A stretch of 19,194 bases of DNA from Promethearchaeota archaeon (GTDB taxonomy: Archaea; Asgardarchaeota; Lokiarchaeia; Sigynarchaeales; SOKP01), in the NCBI GenBank assembly GCA_014729315.1, contig WJKD01000071.1, forward strand, positions 1 to 19,194, read 5' to 3'. Both the position numbers and the translations under genes were made by a program. A model generated the notes under the pieces. It worked only from the letters and a program-made list of their open reading frames with translations. It made no database searches and was not told the origin of the DNA. This document shows positions 1 through 7,428 of this stretch, one piece after another. The stretch's first letter is position 1. Each line of letters begins with the position of its first letter.

Positions 1-1056
1 GAATACGTCGCCGTGAAACTATTTAAAGCTTCAAAAGGAAATCAGAGAACTTTTTTTTACCTCATCTGCACCATTACTACGCTATTAGCAGCAATAATTA
101 ATGATGTCGTTGTTGTTTTAATATTAGCACCTGTAGTCATTAGACTTTGTCGCTTTCTTAAAATTCGAGCGGGAACATACCTTCTCGGCATGACAATATG
201 TATAAATATTGGAAGTATTATTACTCCTTTTAGCTCAGGTGAGAATATCATCATTTCCACAGCTTTTAATCTAGATACATTATATTTCATCCAATATTAC
301 TGGGTGTTTTCTTTCTTTCTCCTCTTTTTAACAATCTTTCTCATTGATAGGTTTTTCCTAAGTAAAGAACCCAAGATTGACGATAAACAAAAGAAATTTG
401 TACTTGATTTAATTGACGCTGATGTTATGATCGAGAATAAAAAAATGTTTTATTTAAATAGTATCGTTATACTTATAACTATTATCTTGTTTGCGATATT
501 GCCTCTGTTGTATTTAACAGCCGCTTTCTCTTCTATTATCCTCGTGCTTGTAAACAAAGCATATACTAAAAAATCAATGTCGGATTTACTAAAAGACATT
601 GAATGGGAGATAATATTCTTTTTTATTTCGCTCTATGTTATTATCGGGTGCCTTCTCGAAGCAGGCTTTAAAGACCTTTTTGAAGGAATTCCATTCGAAG
701 ATTTTAATCCGTTTTTACTCAGTTTTATAATTTTAATAAGCGTAAGTCTAATTTCTGGGGTAGTAGCGAATACTCCCACTGCGTTAGTGTTTATTCCTAT
801 AATAGAACTTTTAATTGTGGACAAGGGTTTTTCTTCGGTTCCACTATTATTTGCGTTTATCGTTGGTATTAATATTGGTGGCAACCTCATTCCTCAAGGC
901 GCGGCGTGTGATATGATGACCTTGAAGATCGCTCAGAAAAATGGAGTAGAAAACCTAACATTCAAGAGATTACTTCGAGTTGGAGCTTCTTTTGCTGTTA
1001 TTCACATAATACTCTCAATAGGATATTTATTTCTATTGGTGCTTATCTTTGGCTAG
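1..1056 (+). CDS. Ion-transporter-superfamily (SLC13 / ArsB-NhaD type) permease, 5'-truncated
   Basis: Integral membrane permease of the superfamily that includes arsenite/sodium-proton transporters (ArsB, NhaD) and SLC13 anion symporters; the substrate cannot be read from the sequence. The reading frame is open from base 1, and residues EYVAVKLFK at the left edge match residues 82-90 of the complete paralogue at 4692-5987, so about 81 N-terminal residues lie outside the window. The GTG at 13 is an internal valine, not a start. Visible family marks are the segment INDVVVVLILAPVV, the re-entrant-loop-like ITPFSSGENIIIS, and in the second half VVANTPTALVFIPI and GGNLIPQGAACDMM. The protein is mostly hydrophobic, with a charged cytoplasmic loop (LSKEPKIDDKQKKFVLD) in the middle. 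It is about 77% identical to the second permease by manual comparison. It precedes glpA on the same strand, 346 bases upstream. Confidence 0.85.
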   Translation, partial: EYVAVKLFKASKGNQRTFFYLICTITTLLAAIINDVVVVLILAPVVIRLCRFLKIRAGTYLLGMTICINIGSIITPFSSGENIIISTAFNLDTLYFIQYYWVFSFFLLFLTIFLIDRFFLSKEPKIDDKQKKFVLDLIDADVMIENKKMFYLNSIVILITIILFAILPLLYLTAAFSSIILVLVNKAYTKKSMSDLLKDIEWEIIFFFISLYVIIGCLLEAGFKDLFEGIPFEDFNPFLLSFIILISVSLISGVVANTPTALVFIPIIELLIVDKGFSSVPLLFAFIVGINIGGNLIPQGAACDMMTLKIAQKNGVENLTFKRLLRVGASFAVIHIILSIGYLFLLVLIFG

Positions 1057-1226
1057 TTGAAGGGAGTTTCTGGACAATTTGCTAAATCCAAGAGATATAG
1101 GCTTTTTATAGTGGAATATTAAATTGTGGGTAGGGTAATAAGAATATTTCCTTGGGCACTTTTCGAAATCTTGATTAAAAATGTGAAATATTATTTGATA
1201 AATCGAGAACCATAGTCCACCAATTA

Positions 1227-1272
1227 GAGGTGAACGAAGATGGCGTTATTCTATTGTTTTATTTTAAGTTAA
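1227..1272 (+). other. Mini-ORF with strong Shine-Dalgarno upstream of glpA
   Basis: A perfect GAGGTGA at 1227-1233 sits 6 bases before an ATG at 1240 that opens ten codons (MALFYCFILS) and stops with TAA at 1270-1272. Most long genes in this window lack such a site, so its placement before a tiny ORF stands out. It could be a leader peptide, the start of a decayed gene, or chance. No protein evidence exists. Confidence 0.35.
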
Positions 1273-1275
1273 TAT

Positions 1276-1317
1276 TTCTTAAAAAAAAGATTTTTAAGAA
1301 GTTAGAATTGTTTTTTT
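1276..1317 (+). terminator. A/T hairpin followed by T-tract (possible terminator or attenuator)
   Basis: TTCTTAAAAA at 1276-1285 is perfectly complementary to TTTTTAAGAA at 1291-1300 across a 5-base loop; seven T follow at 1311-1317. It begins four bases after the mini-ORF stop. Archaea terminate at T-tracts without needing a strong hairpin, so this could end transcription from the upstream permease or from a leader transcript. The stem is pure A/T apart from one C-G pair and would be weak. Confidence 0.35.
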
Positions 1318-1343
1318 CTAAGTTTTATATTATTCGATTTATG

Positions 1344-1352
1344 TTTATATAT
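1344..1352 (+). promoter_or_regulatory. TATA-like box of glpA
   Basis: TTTATATAT matches the archaeal TATA-box pattern. Transcription would start about 25 bases downstream, near 1373-1378, giving a leader of about 25-30 bases before the ATG at 1403. If this is the only promoter, the mini-ORF upstream would not be on the glpAB transcript. The assignment rests on sequence and spacing alone in an AT-rich region. Confidence 0.4.
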
Positions 1353-1402
1353 CTTAATTTCTTACCTAAAAAAGTAAATATAAAAATTTATTCTGATTAT
1401 GA

Positions 1403-3025
1403 ATGACTAAATTTGAATTTGATTGTATCATAATTGGTGGCGGCGCTACTGGAGCAGGTATAGCAAGAGATCTGAGTTTAAGGGGATTGAAAATATGTTT
1501 AGTTGAGAAAAACGATCTCAGTGAAGGAACAACCGGCCGATGCCACGCGATGCTTCATTCAGGAGGACGCTATGTATATAGAGATGGGATTGCCGCTACT
1601 GAATGTGCTGAAGAGAGTCAAATCTTATTGAAAATAGCACCTCACATTACAGAATTATGCGGAGGATATTTTATCGCAATTGATGACGAAGATGTAAAAT
1701 ATGGGGAGACATTTCGAGAAAGTTGTAGAAAATCAGGTGTGTGGTGTGAAGAAATATCTCCTCAAGCATTTTTAAAAAATGAACCAAATTGTAATAAAAA
1801 TGTTAAACGAATATTTAAGGTGAATGATGGATATATCGATCCCTTCTTGCTTACAATTTACAATGCCTACGATGCACATTTGCATGGAGCAGAAATTCGT
1901 ACGTATACAAAAGCAACTGATCTAATTCTTGAAAACGAACAGATAGTTGGTATAAAATGTCAGGATAAACTTGATAATTCAAAATATGAAATTTATGGAA
2001 AAATCACTATTAATGCTACTGGTCCGTGGGCAGCTTATTTAGAAAAAGATTTGGATCTTAAACAAAATTTAGAAATCGCACCAACGATGGGAACTTTAAT
2101 AGTAATTAAAGATCGTATAGTTTCAAGTCTTATAAATCGCTTAAGAGAACCTGGTGATGGAGATATAATTGTTCCAAGCCATCAATCAGTTATTTTAGGG
2201 ACGACATCAAAGTTAGTTAATTTGAAGGAATTGGATAACCTATTACCCGACAGGGAAGAAATTGAATATCTCTTAGATCTTGGAGAGTATTTAATTCCGA
2301 CTATTAGAACCCATCAAATTGTTCGCTTTTATTCTGGCGCACGACCTCTTCTAGCAAGCGGAGGTCCGTTACGAGAAACATCAAGAAAATTTGATATTAT
2401 TGATTATAAAGATGACGGATATGAGGGTTTCATTACTATTTTTGGTGGAAAATTAACAACATATCGTCTAATGGCTGAAAAGACTTCAGATCTTATATGT
2501 GAGAAATTAGGTTATGACATAGAGTGTCAAACGGCACGAAAACCATTACCGGGTGGAGAGAAAAAAATAACTCAAAAGATATTTGAGAAGAAATTGTCTG
2601 TTGATGAGAAAACTGCATTTGATATGCAATATAAATGGGGAACTTTCTATACTGATATCCTTAATCTTTGTGATACATGTATGGATTCATACTCATCAAT
2701 TAATAAACCTAGAACAATCTGTGAATGTGAAAATGTAACAGAACCTGAATTAGCTTGGACATATAAAAATTTAATGGTTAAAGTCATGGATGATTATCGC
2801 AGACGAACTCGACAAGGAATGGGACCATGTCAAGGTCAATTTTGTTATTATAAGTTAGCAAATCTAGAAGCTATGTGGACAGATAAAACACACATTCAAA
2901 TCATGAAAGAATTAAAAGTCGCCCTCCACAAGAGATGGAAAATCGAAGCATCTGCAGATGAATACCAAAAGAGACAGATTAAATTAGCGAAATATGTGTA
3001 TTTACTTGGAGGCAATCTAAAATGA
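1403..3025 (+). CDS. glpA: Anaerobic-type FAD-dependent glycerol-3-phosphate dehydrogenase, subunit A
   Basis: Catalyses oxidation of sn-glycerol 3-phosphate to dihydroxyacetone phosphate, passing electrons to partner subunits. The 540 residues are close to E. coli GlpA. The FAD-binding GGGATGAG lies at residues 12-19, followed by the SEGTTGRCHAMLHSGGRY segment (40-57) typical of this oxidoreductase family; SGARPLL (311-317) and GGKLTTYR (348-355) close the FAD domain. The C-terminal BFD-like domain carries C440, C442, C476 and C481 (CxC ... CxxxxC), the pattern expected for a [2Fe-2S] site, which separates GlpA from the aerobic enzyme GlpD. The ATG at 1403 puts the first beta strand seven residues in, as expected; no Shine-Dalgarno is seen. 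Its stop overlaps the glpB start (ATGA), indicating one operon and coupled translation. Bacterial-like GlpA in an archaeon that would otherwise use G1P-based lipids is noteworthy; catabolism of glycerol is the simplest role. Confidence 0.93.
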   Translation: MTKFEFDCIIIGGGATGAGIARDLSLRGLKICLVEKNDLSEGTTGRCHAMLHSGGRYVYRDGIAATECAEESQILLKIAPHITELCGGYFIAIDDEDVKYGETFRESCRKSGVWCEEISPQAFLKNEPNCNKNVKRIFKVNDGYIDPFLLTIYNAYDAHLHGAEIRTYTKATDLILENEQIVGIKCQDKLDNSKYEIYGKITINATGPWAAYLEKDLDLKQNLEIAPTMGTLIVIKDRIVSSLINRLREPGDGDIIVPSHQSVILGTTSKLVNLKELDNLLPDREEIEYLLDLGEYLIPTIRTHQIVRFYSGARPLLASGGPLRETSRKFDIIDYKDDGYEGFITIFGGKLTTYRLMAEKTSDLICEKLGYDIECQTARKPLPGGEKKITQKIFEKKLSVDEKTAFDMQYKWGTFYTDILNLCDTCMDSYSSINKPRTICECENVTEPELAWTYKNLMVKVMDDYRRRTRQGMGPCQGQFCYYKLANLEAMWTDKTHIQIMKELKVALHKRWKIEASADEYQKRQIKLAKYVYLLGGNLK

Positions 3026-4323
3026 GCGAGAACAAGAAGAAAGATATTAACGATGTATGTATCGTAGGGGATGGTTTTGCAGGCTTAAATTCTGCTCGTT
3101 TACTCGCTAAAAAGGGGATAAATTGTAAATTATATTCAAAAGGTTATGGAGCTTCACAATTATGGGTCGGCACTTTTGATTTTTTAGATTATGATGGTAA
3201 AAACCTTCAAGATGCTTATAATAATTTTCTAAATGATTTCCCTTCACATCCATATCAAAATATTTCTTATAATGAAATAGAAACATCATTTAATGACTTT
3301 TTTCAAGAATTTCCAGATTTAGTCTCTTTTGTTGAGAATGGCCATTATCTTAATAAGAGTGTTTTAACCTTGATTGGAAATTTAAAACCTTGTATAGGTA
3401 TTTGGAATTCTATTTGTAATGATTATAAAGGATTTTCATCAGATACGATAGTTCTTTTAATCGATTTTCAGGAATTTAACAATTCTGCGATGAATTTAGT
3501 AGCTAAAGGATTGCGAAATATATATAAGTCTTTATTTAAGGTTATCAGACTTTCTTTCTCAAAATTACTAACTCACTGGGGAGTTAATATAAATCAGACA
3601 AAACATGAAAAATTAAGTGATTTTAGAATAGGGAATTATTTTGATACCCACTATAACAATCTAAATCAATTTACGGATTATTTACTGACAGAACTTCAAG
3701 ATTCTTGTCCAGAAACAGAAAGGGATAAAATACAGTTAATATTGTTTCCTCCTATCCTTGGTATAAAGAAAAATAAAGAAATCTTAGGATCATTAGAAAA
3801 TCTACTTGGGATTAGATGTAAAGAGTTAGTTGCATTTTCTCCATCGTTAATGTCTAATAGATTGATGGGAATATTTGATTCTAAATTGGAATCGCTTTCT
3901 GTTGATAGAAAGAAAAGACTTGAATTAATTGATTTAAAAAAGGGAAAAAATAAAGGAAATATGATTTGGGAACTAAAATTTAAGAATTCTAAGGGCCTTA
4001 ATGAGGTAATTTACTCAAAATATGTGATACTTTCTACTGGTTCTGTTTTTACAACGGGATTATTTGAAAATCTGGACAATTTAGAGAAAAAATTTAATGA
4101 CCTGAATATTCATATTCCAAATAAATTATCTCAGAATTTCGAAATAAGTTTTGATAACATTGGTATTGAATCGCATCTTTTTGTGTGTGGTGCAGCTTCA
4201 TATTTGTTATGTGATAATGTAAATGATGAGCTTGAAGTTGAATACGGCACAGGTTTGGGCCTTGCCATCTCTACCTCTCATAAAATTTCAAATTATATTT
4301 CAAATAAAATAAAAAAGGGATAA
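3022..4323 (+). CDS. glpB: Anaerobic glycerol-3-phosphate dehydrogenase, subunit B
   Basis: Flavoprotein partner of GlpA, thought to bind FMN and relay electrons towards a membrane iron-sulfur subunit (GlpC in bacteria). It has 433 residues, against about 419 in E. coli. A dinucleotide-binding motif VGDGFAGLNSA is at residues 15-25, followed by the GlpB-like GTFDFLDYDG (50-59) and a HPYQN segment. The middle region (residues about 120-300) is poorly conserved and rich in Asn and Lys. Towards the C-terminus VILSTGSVFTTGLFE matches the 'VLASGSFFSGGL' region of bacterial GlpB, and LFVCGAASYLLCDN matches the 'LFAIGSVLGGFDP' region. The start ATG overlaps the glpA stop by 4 bases. No glpC follows: the next 368 bases are non-coding, so the electron acceptor must be encoded elsewhere or be different. 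Identification rests on motifs and operon position. Confidence 0.88.
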   Translation: MSENKKKDINDVCIVGDGFAGLNSARLLAKKGINCKLYSKGYGASQLWVGTFDFLDYDGKNLQDAYNNFLNDFPSHPYQNISYNEIETSFNDFFQEFPDLVSFVENGHYLNKSVLTLIGNLKPCIGIWNSICNDYKGFSSDTIVLLIDFQEFNNSAMNLVAKGLRNIYKSLFKVIRLSFSKLLTHWGVNINQTKHEKLSDFRIGNYFDTHYNNLNQFTDYLLTELQDSCPETERDKIQLILFPPILGIKKNKEILGSLENLLGIRCKELVAFSPSLMSNRLMGIFDSKLESLSVDRKKRLELIDLKKGKNKGNMIWELKFKNSKGLNEVIYSKYVILSTGSVFTTGLFENLDNLEKKFNDLNIHIPNKLSQNFEISFDNIGIESHLFVCGAASYLLCDNVNDELEVEYGTGLGLAISTSHKISNYISNKIKKG

Positions 4324-4340
4324 TACCGGTATTCTTCAAA

Positions 4341-4349
4341 TTTTTTTTT
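4341..4349 (+). terminator. T9 tract ending the glpAB transcript
   Basis: Nine consecutive T begin 18 bases after the glpB stop codon; such U-tracts are the usual archaeal terminator signal. The palindrome at 4322-4333 just upstream has no loop and would form a poor hairpin. Confidence 0.6.
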
Positions 4350-4516
4350 AAATTCTTCCATTTTATTACAATTTTATATCTGATATAAGCTTCTCCGAGG
4401 GATGCTGGGATAGGGAATAGTAAAAATTATGTCTAAAAATGTGAAAAAGGAAGACATCGTATTAAAGACTCCTTCTAATTTTTAATTTATCGTAATTATC
4501 ATTTCTGGCTAGAATT

Positions 4517-4590
4517 ATAAGAGTCCAACTGATAAGAGTCTAGATTTCTTAGCAGTTTGAAGTCTAAAGCCATCTAATATTCTTTAGATT
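4517..4590. repeat. Cluster of short direct and inverted repeats (possible operator)
   Basis: ATAAGAGTC occurs at 4517-4525 and again at 4532-4540, 15 bases apart. AACTGATAAG (4527-4536) pairs with CTTAGCAGTT (4548-4557) with one mismatch. AGTCTAAAG (4561-4569) pairs with CTTTAGATT (4582-4590) with one mismatch. The cluster lies 40-115 bases upstream of the TATA-like box of the second permease, where an archaeal activator or repressor could bind. An RNA structure is the alternative. Confidence 0.35.
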
Positions 4591-4632
4591 TTTGCACCTA
4601 TTCTTTCTTAAAAAAATGGGATAATGAATGCA

Positions 4633-4639
4633 TTTATAA
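4633..4639 (+). promoter_or_regulatory. TATA-like box of the second permease
   Basis: TTTATAA lies 53-59 bases before the ATG at 4692, which would give a start near 4663 and a leader of about 30 bases. It is weak evidence in AT-rich DNA. Confidence 0.3.
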
Positions 4640-4691
4640 TCAGCGATTCTCTTAATAAAATAAAAATGTGTAGTTATCTTATTGTATAAAT

Positions 4692-5987
4692 ATGGATGTC
4701 CCTCTCTTAATATTTATATTCATCATTTTTGGACTCATAATCGTTAGCTATACCCTTGAAGATCTTGATTTTGTTGCAATTTCATTGTTATGTTGCTTTG
4801 TTGCTGGAGCGGTGACTAGCTACTTCAAAAATTTAACTGTTCAAGAATTAGTGGCTTTTATCGAGTGGGAAGCAATTATCCTTATTTTAAGTATGAGCAT
4901 AATTACGAAAATTGCTCAAGATTCTAATATTTTAGAGTATGTAGCAGTTAAACTATTTAAAATCTCAAAAGGTAATCAGAGAACATTTTTTTATCTTTTA
5001 TGCATTATTACTACTTTACTGGCATCGATTATCGCAGATGTTGTTGTCGTATTAATCTTAGCACCCGTCGTTATTCGTCTCTGTCATTTTCTTAAAATTC
5101 GAGCGGGAACATATCTATTGGGAATGACAATTTGTATTAATATCGGGTCCATAATAACACCCTTTTCTAGCGGAGAAAATATTATCATTTCTACACACTT
5201 TGCATTAGATGTTCTTTATTTTGTTATAAATTATTGGCCCTTTTCGTTTTCACTATTATTTCTTACAATTTTCCTTATGGATCGATTAATATTAAGTAAA
5301 GAACCTAAAATTGATAGTCAACAAAAAAGATTTGTGCTCGACTTAGTTGACGCAGACATCTTAATTAAAAACAAGAAAATGTTTTATTTCAATTCTATTG
5401 CAATTATCATCACGATTGCTTTGTTCGTAATTTTACCCGCGTTATTTTTAACAGCAGCAATTAGTGCCTTAATCCTTGTAATCGTTAATCGCTCTTATAC
5501 TAAGAAATCAATGTCAGAACTCCTGAGAGATATCGAATGGGAAATCATTTTCTTTTTTATTTCCCTTTACGTGGTGATAGGATGTTTATTAACTGCGGGA
5601 TTTCAAGATTTAATCGCTTTACTTCCTTTTGAAGAATTCGACACTTTCCTTCTCTATTTTCTCATTCTAATTGTAGTGAGCGTATTGTCTGGTGTGGTTG
5701 CTAACACACCCACTGCATTAGTATTTATTCCTATCGTTTCAACCTTGATAGGGTTAGGTTTTTCTGATGTTCCCCTTTTATTTGCTTTTATTATTGGAAT
5801 TAATTTAGGAGGGAATTTCGTGCCTCAAGGAGCCGCGTGCGATATGATGACATTAAAGATTGCCCAAGACTCAGGAGTGGAAAATTTTAATTACAAAAGA
5901 TTGTTAAAAGTAGGTGGAACATTTGCATTAATCCATCTGGTTGCAAGTATAGGTTATTTGTTTATTCTTTTTTTAATTTTCGGCTAA
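4692..5987 (+). CDS. Ion-transporter-superfamily (SLC13 / ArsB-NhaD type) permease, complete paralogue
   Basis: Multi-pass membrane transporter of 431 residues, about 77% identical to the truncated permease at the left edge, so the two arose by duplication. The two-fold internal repeat of the superfamily is visible: EWEAIILILSMSII (58-71) ... ADVVVVLILAPVV (115-127) ... INIGSIITPFSSGENIII (149-166) is echoed by EWEIIFFFISLYVVI (282-296) ... VVANTPTALVFIPI (335-348) ... INLGGNFVPQGAACDMM (370-386). Around ten or eleven hydrophobic segments are present, with a charged central loop (about 200-230). At residue 115 it has Ala where the paralogue has Asn immediately before the conserved Asp. Arsenite, sodium/proton or an organic anion such as a dicarboxylate are all possible substrates; proximity to glpAB hints at an organic acid or phosphate ester but does not show it. 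The ATG at 4692 starts directly before the first membrane helix. Confidence 0.87.
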   Translation: MDVPLLIFIFIIFGLIIVSYTLEDLDFVAISLLCCFVAGAVTSYFKNLTVQELVAFIEWEAIILILSMSIITKIAQDSNILEYVAVKLFKISKGNQRTFFYLLCIITTLLASIIADVVVVLILAPVVIRLCHFLKIRAGTYLLGMTICINIGSIITPFSSGENIIISTHFALDVLYFVINYWPFSFSLLFLTIFLMDRLILSKEPKIDSQQKRFVLDLVDADILIKNKKMFYFNSIAIIITIALFVILPALFLTAAISALILVIVNRSYTKKSMSELLRDIEWEIIFFFISLYVVIGCLLTAGFQDLIALLPFEEFDTFLLYFLILIVVSVLSGVVANTPTALVFIPIVSTLIGLGFSDVPLLFAFIIGINLGGNFVPQGAACDMMTLKIAQDSGVENFNYKRLLKVGGTFALIHLVASIGYLFILFLIFG

Positions 5988-6015
5988 AATTAAGAGATTT
6001 ATTAAAAAGTTAATG

Positions 6016-7221
6016 TTATTGGTATGATTTCCATTTCTCTTCCAACTGTTTGTCATTTAGTGTCTCTAAAAGGTATTCCGTGAATTCTTCGCCAGTAGCT
6101 CCATTCGATCTGCCAGTCAATTTTAACTTTTTCTCGAAAACTCCGCAAATATCAAGGCTCATTTCCAGTTTCTTAGCTTTTTCTTCAAATCCGATGTGAT
6201 TTAACATCATTGCCGCTGCTCTCATTAAGCTTGAGGGATCAGCATAAATATGGCGTCCTTCATTAACCATTCTTAAAGCACTTCCGTGAATAGCTTCAAA
6301 CATTGCATAACGCTTACCAATATTTGCACTTCCCGCAGTTCCAACACCACCCTGTATCTGAGCAGCTTCGTCTGTTATGATATCTCCATACAAATTTGGG
6401 GCAACGAATACTTGGAACTCAGACCTTCTCGCGGGATCAACCAATTTTGCGGTCATTATATCAATATACCAATCGTCGCAATTAATTTCAGGATATTCAT
6501 TAGAGACTTTCCTCGCGATGTCGAGGAATTTTCCGTCGGTTGCTTTAATAACATTAGCTTTTGTTACTACTGTGACTCGATTGAAATTGTTTTTCTTAGC
6601 ATACTCAAATGCGAGTCTAATTATACGCTCAGACCCTTGGTTGGTGATGACTTTGAAATCAATAGCAAGATCGTCTGAAATGTGTATTCCTTTTGATCCT
6701 AATACGTAAGCACCCTCCGTATTCTCTCTAAAAAAAGTCCAATTAATACCAAGCTCGGGAACTTTTACGGGTCTTATGTTGGCAAATAGATCTAGTTCTC
6801 TTCTCATTGTGACATTTGCGCTTTCTATATTTGGCCATTTATCACCCTTACGAGGTGTAGTAGTAGGACCTTTCAAAAGGACATGACATTTCTTAATTTC
6901 CTCGAGAACCTCGTCAGGAATTGCTTTCATGTGCTTAGCTCTATTTTCAATAGTAAGACCATCGATTTTGTGAAGTTTTAATTTCTCTTTTGTAATATCA
7001 TCTTTTAACAAAATCTCGAGAATTTTCATTGTATGTTGAGCAATTTTTGGACCAATTCCATCCCCTCCGATCAAACCAATCACAATAGGAGTTAACTGGG
7101 AATAATCGATCCAATTGAGATCTTTCTTCAAAGTTTCTATTCGATTTAACTGCTCTTTTACTAAATCTGCAAAATGATCTTTCGCTTTTTCGATTAAATC
7201 GTTCATAAACTCTTTTTCCAT
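6016..7221 (-). CDS. Isocitrate dehydrogenase-like protein (isocitrate/isopropylmalate dehydrogenase family)
   Basis: Beta-decarboxylating dehydrogenase; the likely reaction is isocitrate to 2-oxoglutarate with NAD(P)+. Of 401 residues, the first 45 are a charged helical extension before the fold begins at PIVIGLIGGDGIGP (45-58). In the substrate loop, S134-x-N136 followed by R140 and R141 (ESANVTMRREL) resembles the S-x-N of isocitrate enzymes rather than the isopropylmalate pattern. R150, Y172 (in RENTEGAY), K221 and D280/D284 (NLYGDIITDEA) occupy the expected catalytic and metal-binding places. The cofactor loop FEAIHGSALRMVNEGRHIYADP (308-329) differs from both textbook NAD and NADP signatures, so coenzyme choice is open. 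The start is the ATG at 7221; Met6 is the alternative. The gene converges with the permease and diverges from the HEAT-like gene, so it is probably transcribed alone. Homoisocitrate or another 3-substituted malate remains possible. Confidence 0.8.
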   Translation of the reverse strand: MEKEFMNDLIEKAKDHFADLVKEQLNRIETLKKDLNWIDYSQLTPIVIGLIGGDGIGPKIAQHTMKILEILLKDDITKEKLKLHKIDGLTIENRAKHMKAIPDEVLEEIKKCHVLLKGPTTTPRKGDKWPNIESANVTMRRELDLFANIRPVKVPELGINWTFFRENTEGAYVLGSKGIHISDDLAIDFKVITNQGSERIIRLAFEYAKKNNFNRVTVVTKANVIKATDGKFLDIARKVSNEYPEINCDDWYIDIMTAKLVDPARRSEFQVFVAPNLYGDIITDEAAQIQGGVGTAGSANIGKRYAMFEAIHGSALRMVNEGRHIYADPSSLMRAAAMMLNHIGFEEKAKKLEMSLDICGVFEKKLKLTGRSNGATGEEFTEYLLETLNDKQLEEKWKSYQ

Positions 7222-7428
7222 TTTTATTATTTCAAGATGTATTGTGTTTTATTTTTTTTTTAGTTTTCTTTTAGAAAGCCAAATTTTCATACAATAGAGA
7301 AAAGAAAAGGAAAACTCAAAATAACAAGTTATGAAAATCTTTCGAATTATTACAAAAGTAATTAAAAATTATAGCTAATTATAATAAGAATGAGAAAATG
7401 AGTTCCACAGATCACTTAGGTATCAATT

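Larger units (their letters stand above)
1057..1402. other. 346-base gap between permease and glpA
   Basis: No gene of normal size is present. In order it holds: a stretch at 1095-1188 that resembles, in three collinear blocks, the gap after glpB (4382-4446); a strong Shine-Dalgarno and ten-codon ORF (1227-1272); a perfect 10-bp A/T inverted repeat (1276-1300); a run of seven T (1311-1317); and a TATA-like box (1344-1352) ahead of glpA. The length and layered contents suggest a regulated leader or the remains of an older rearrangement. That interpretation is inference. Confidence 0.6.
4324..4691. other. 368-base gap between glpB and the second permease
   Basis: It holds a 12-bp palindrome AATACCGGTATT overlapping the glpB stop (4322-4333), a T9 tract (4341-4349), a stretch resembling the gap before glpA (4382-4446), a cluster of direct and inverted repeats (4517-4590), and a TATA-like box (4633-4639). 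No glpC, glpK or other gene of normal size is present. The longest ATG-opened frame noticed is 18 codons (4429-4485), with no ribosome-binding site. Confidence 0.6.

Noticed and set aside
4322..4333. AATACCGGTATT palindrome at the glpB stop as a hairpin terminator
   Set aside because: It has no loop, so a stable RNA hairpin is unlikely; the T9 tract alone suffices as terminator. It could still be a protein-binding site.
4429..4485. 18-codon ORF (MSKNVKKEDIVLKTPSNF) after glpB
   Set aside because: No ribosome-binding site, very short, and it overlaps the segment that resembles the non-coding gap before glpA; not supportable as a gene.
6286..6709. Two overlapping + strand frames inside the IDH-like gene
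   Set aside because: Antisense shadows of a conserved enzyme; composition shows no protein-like motifs.
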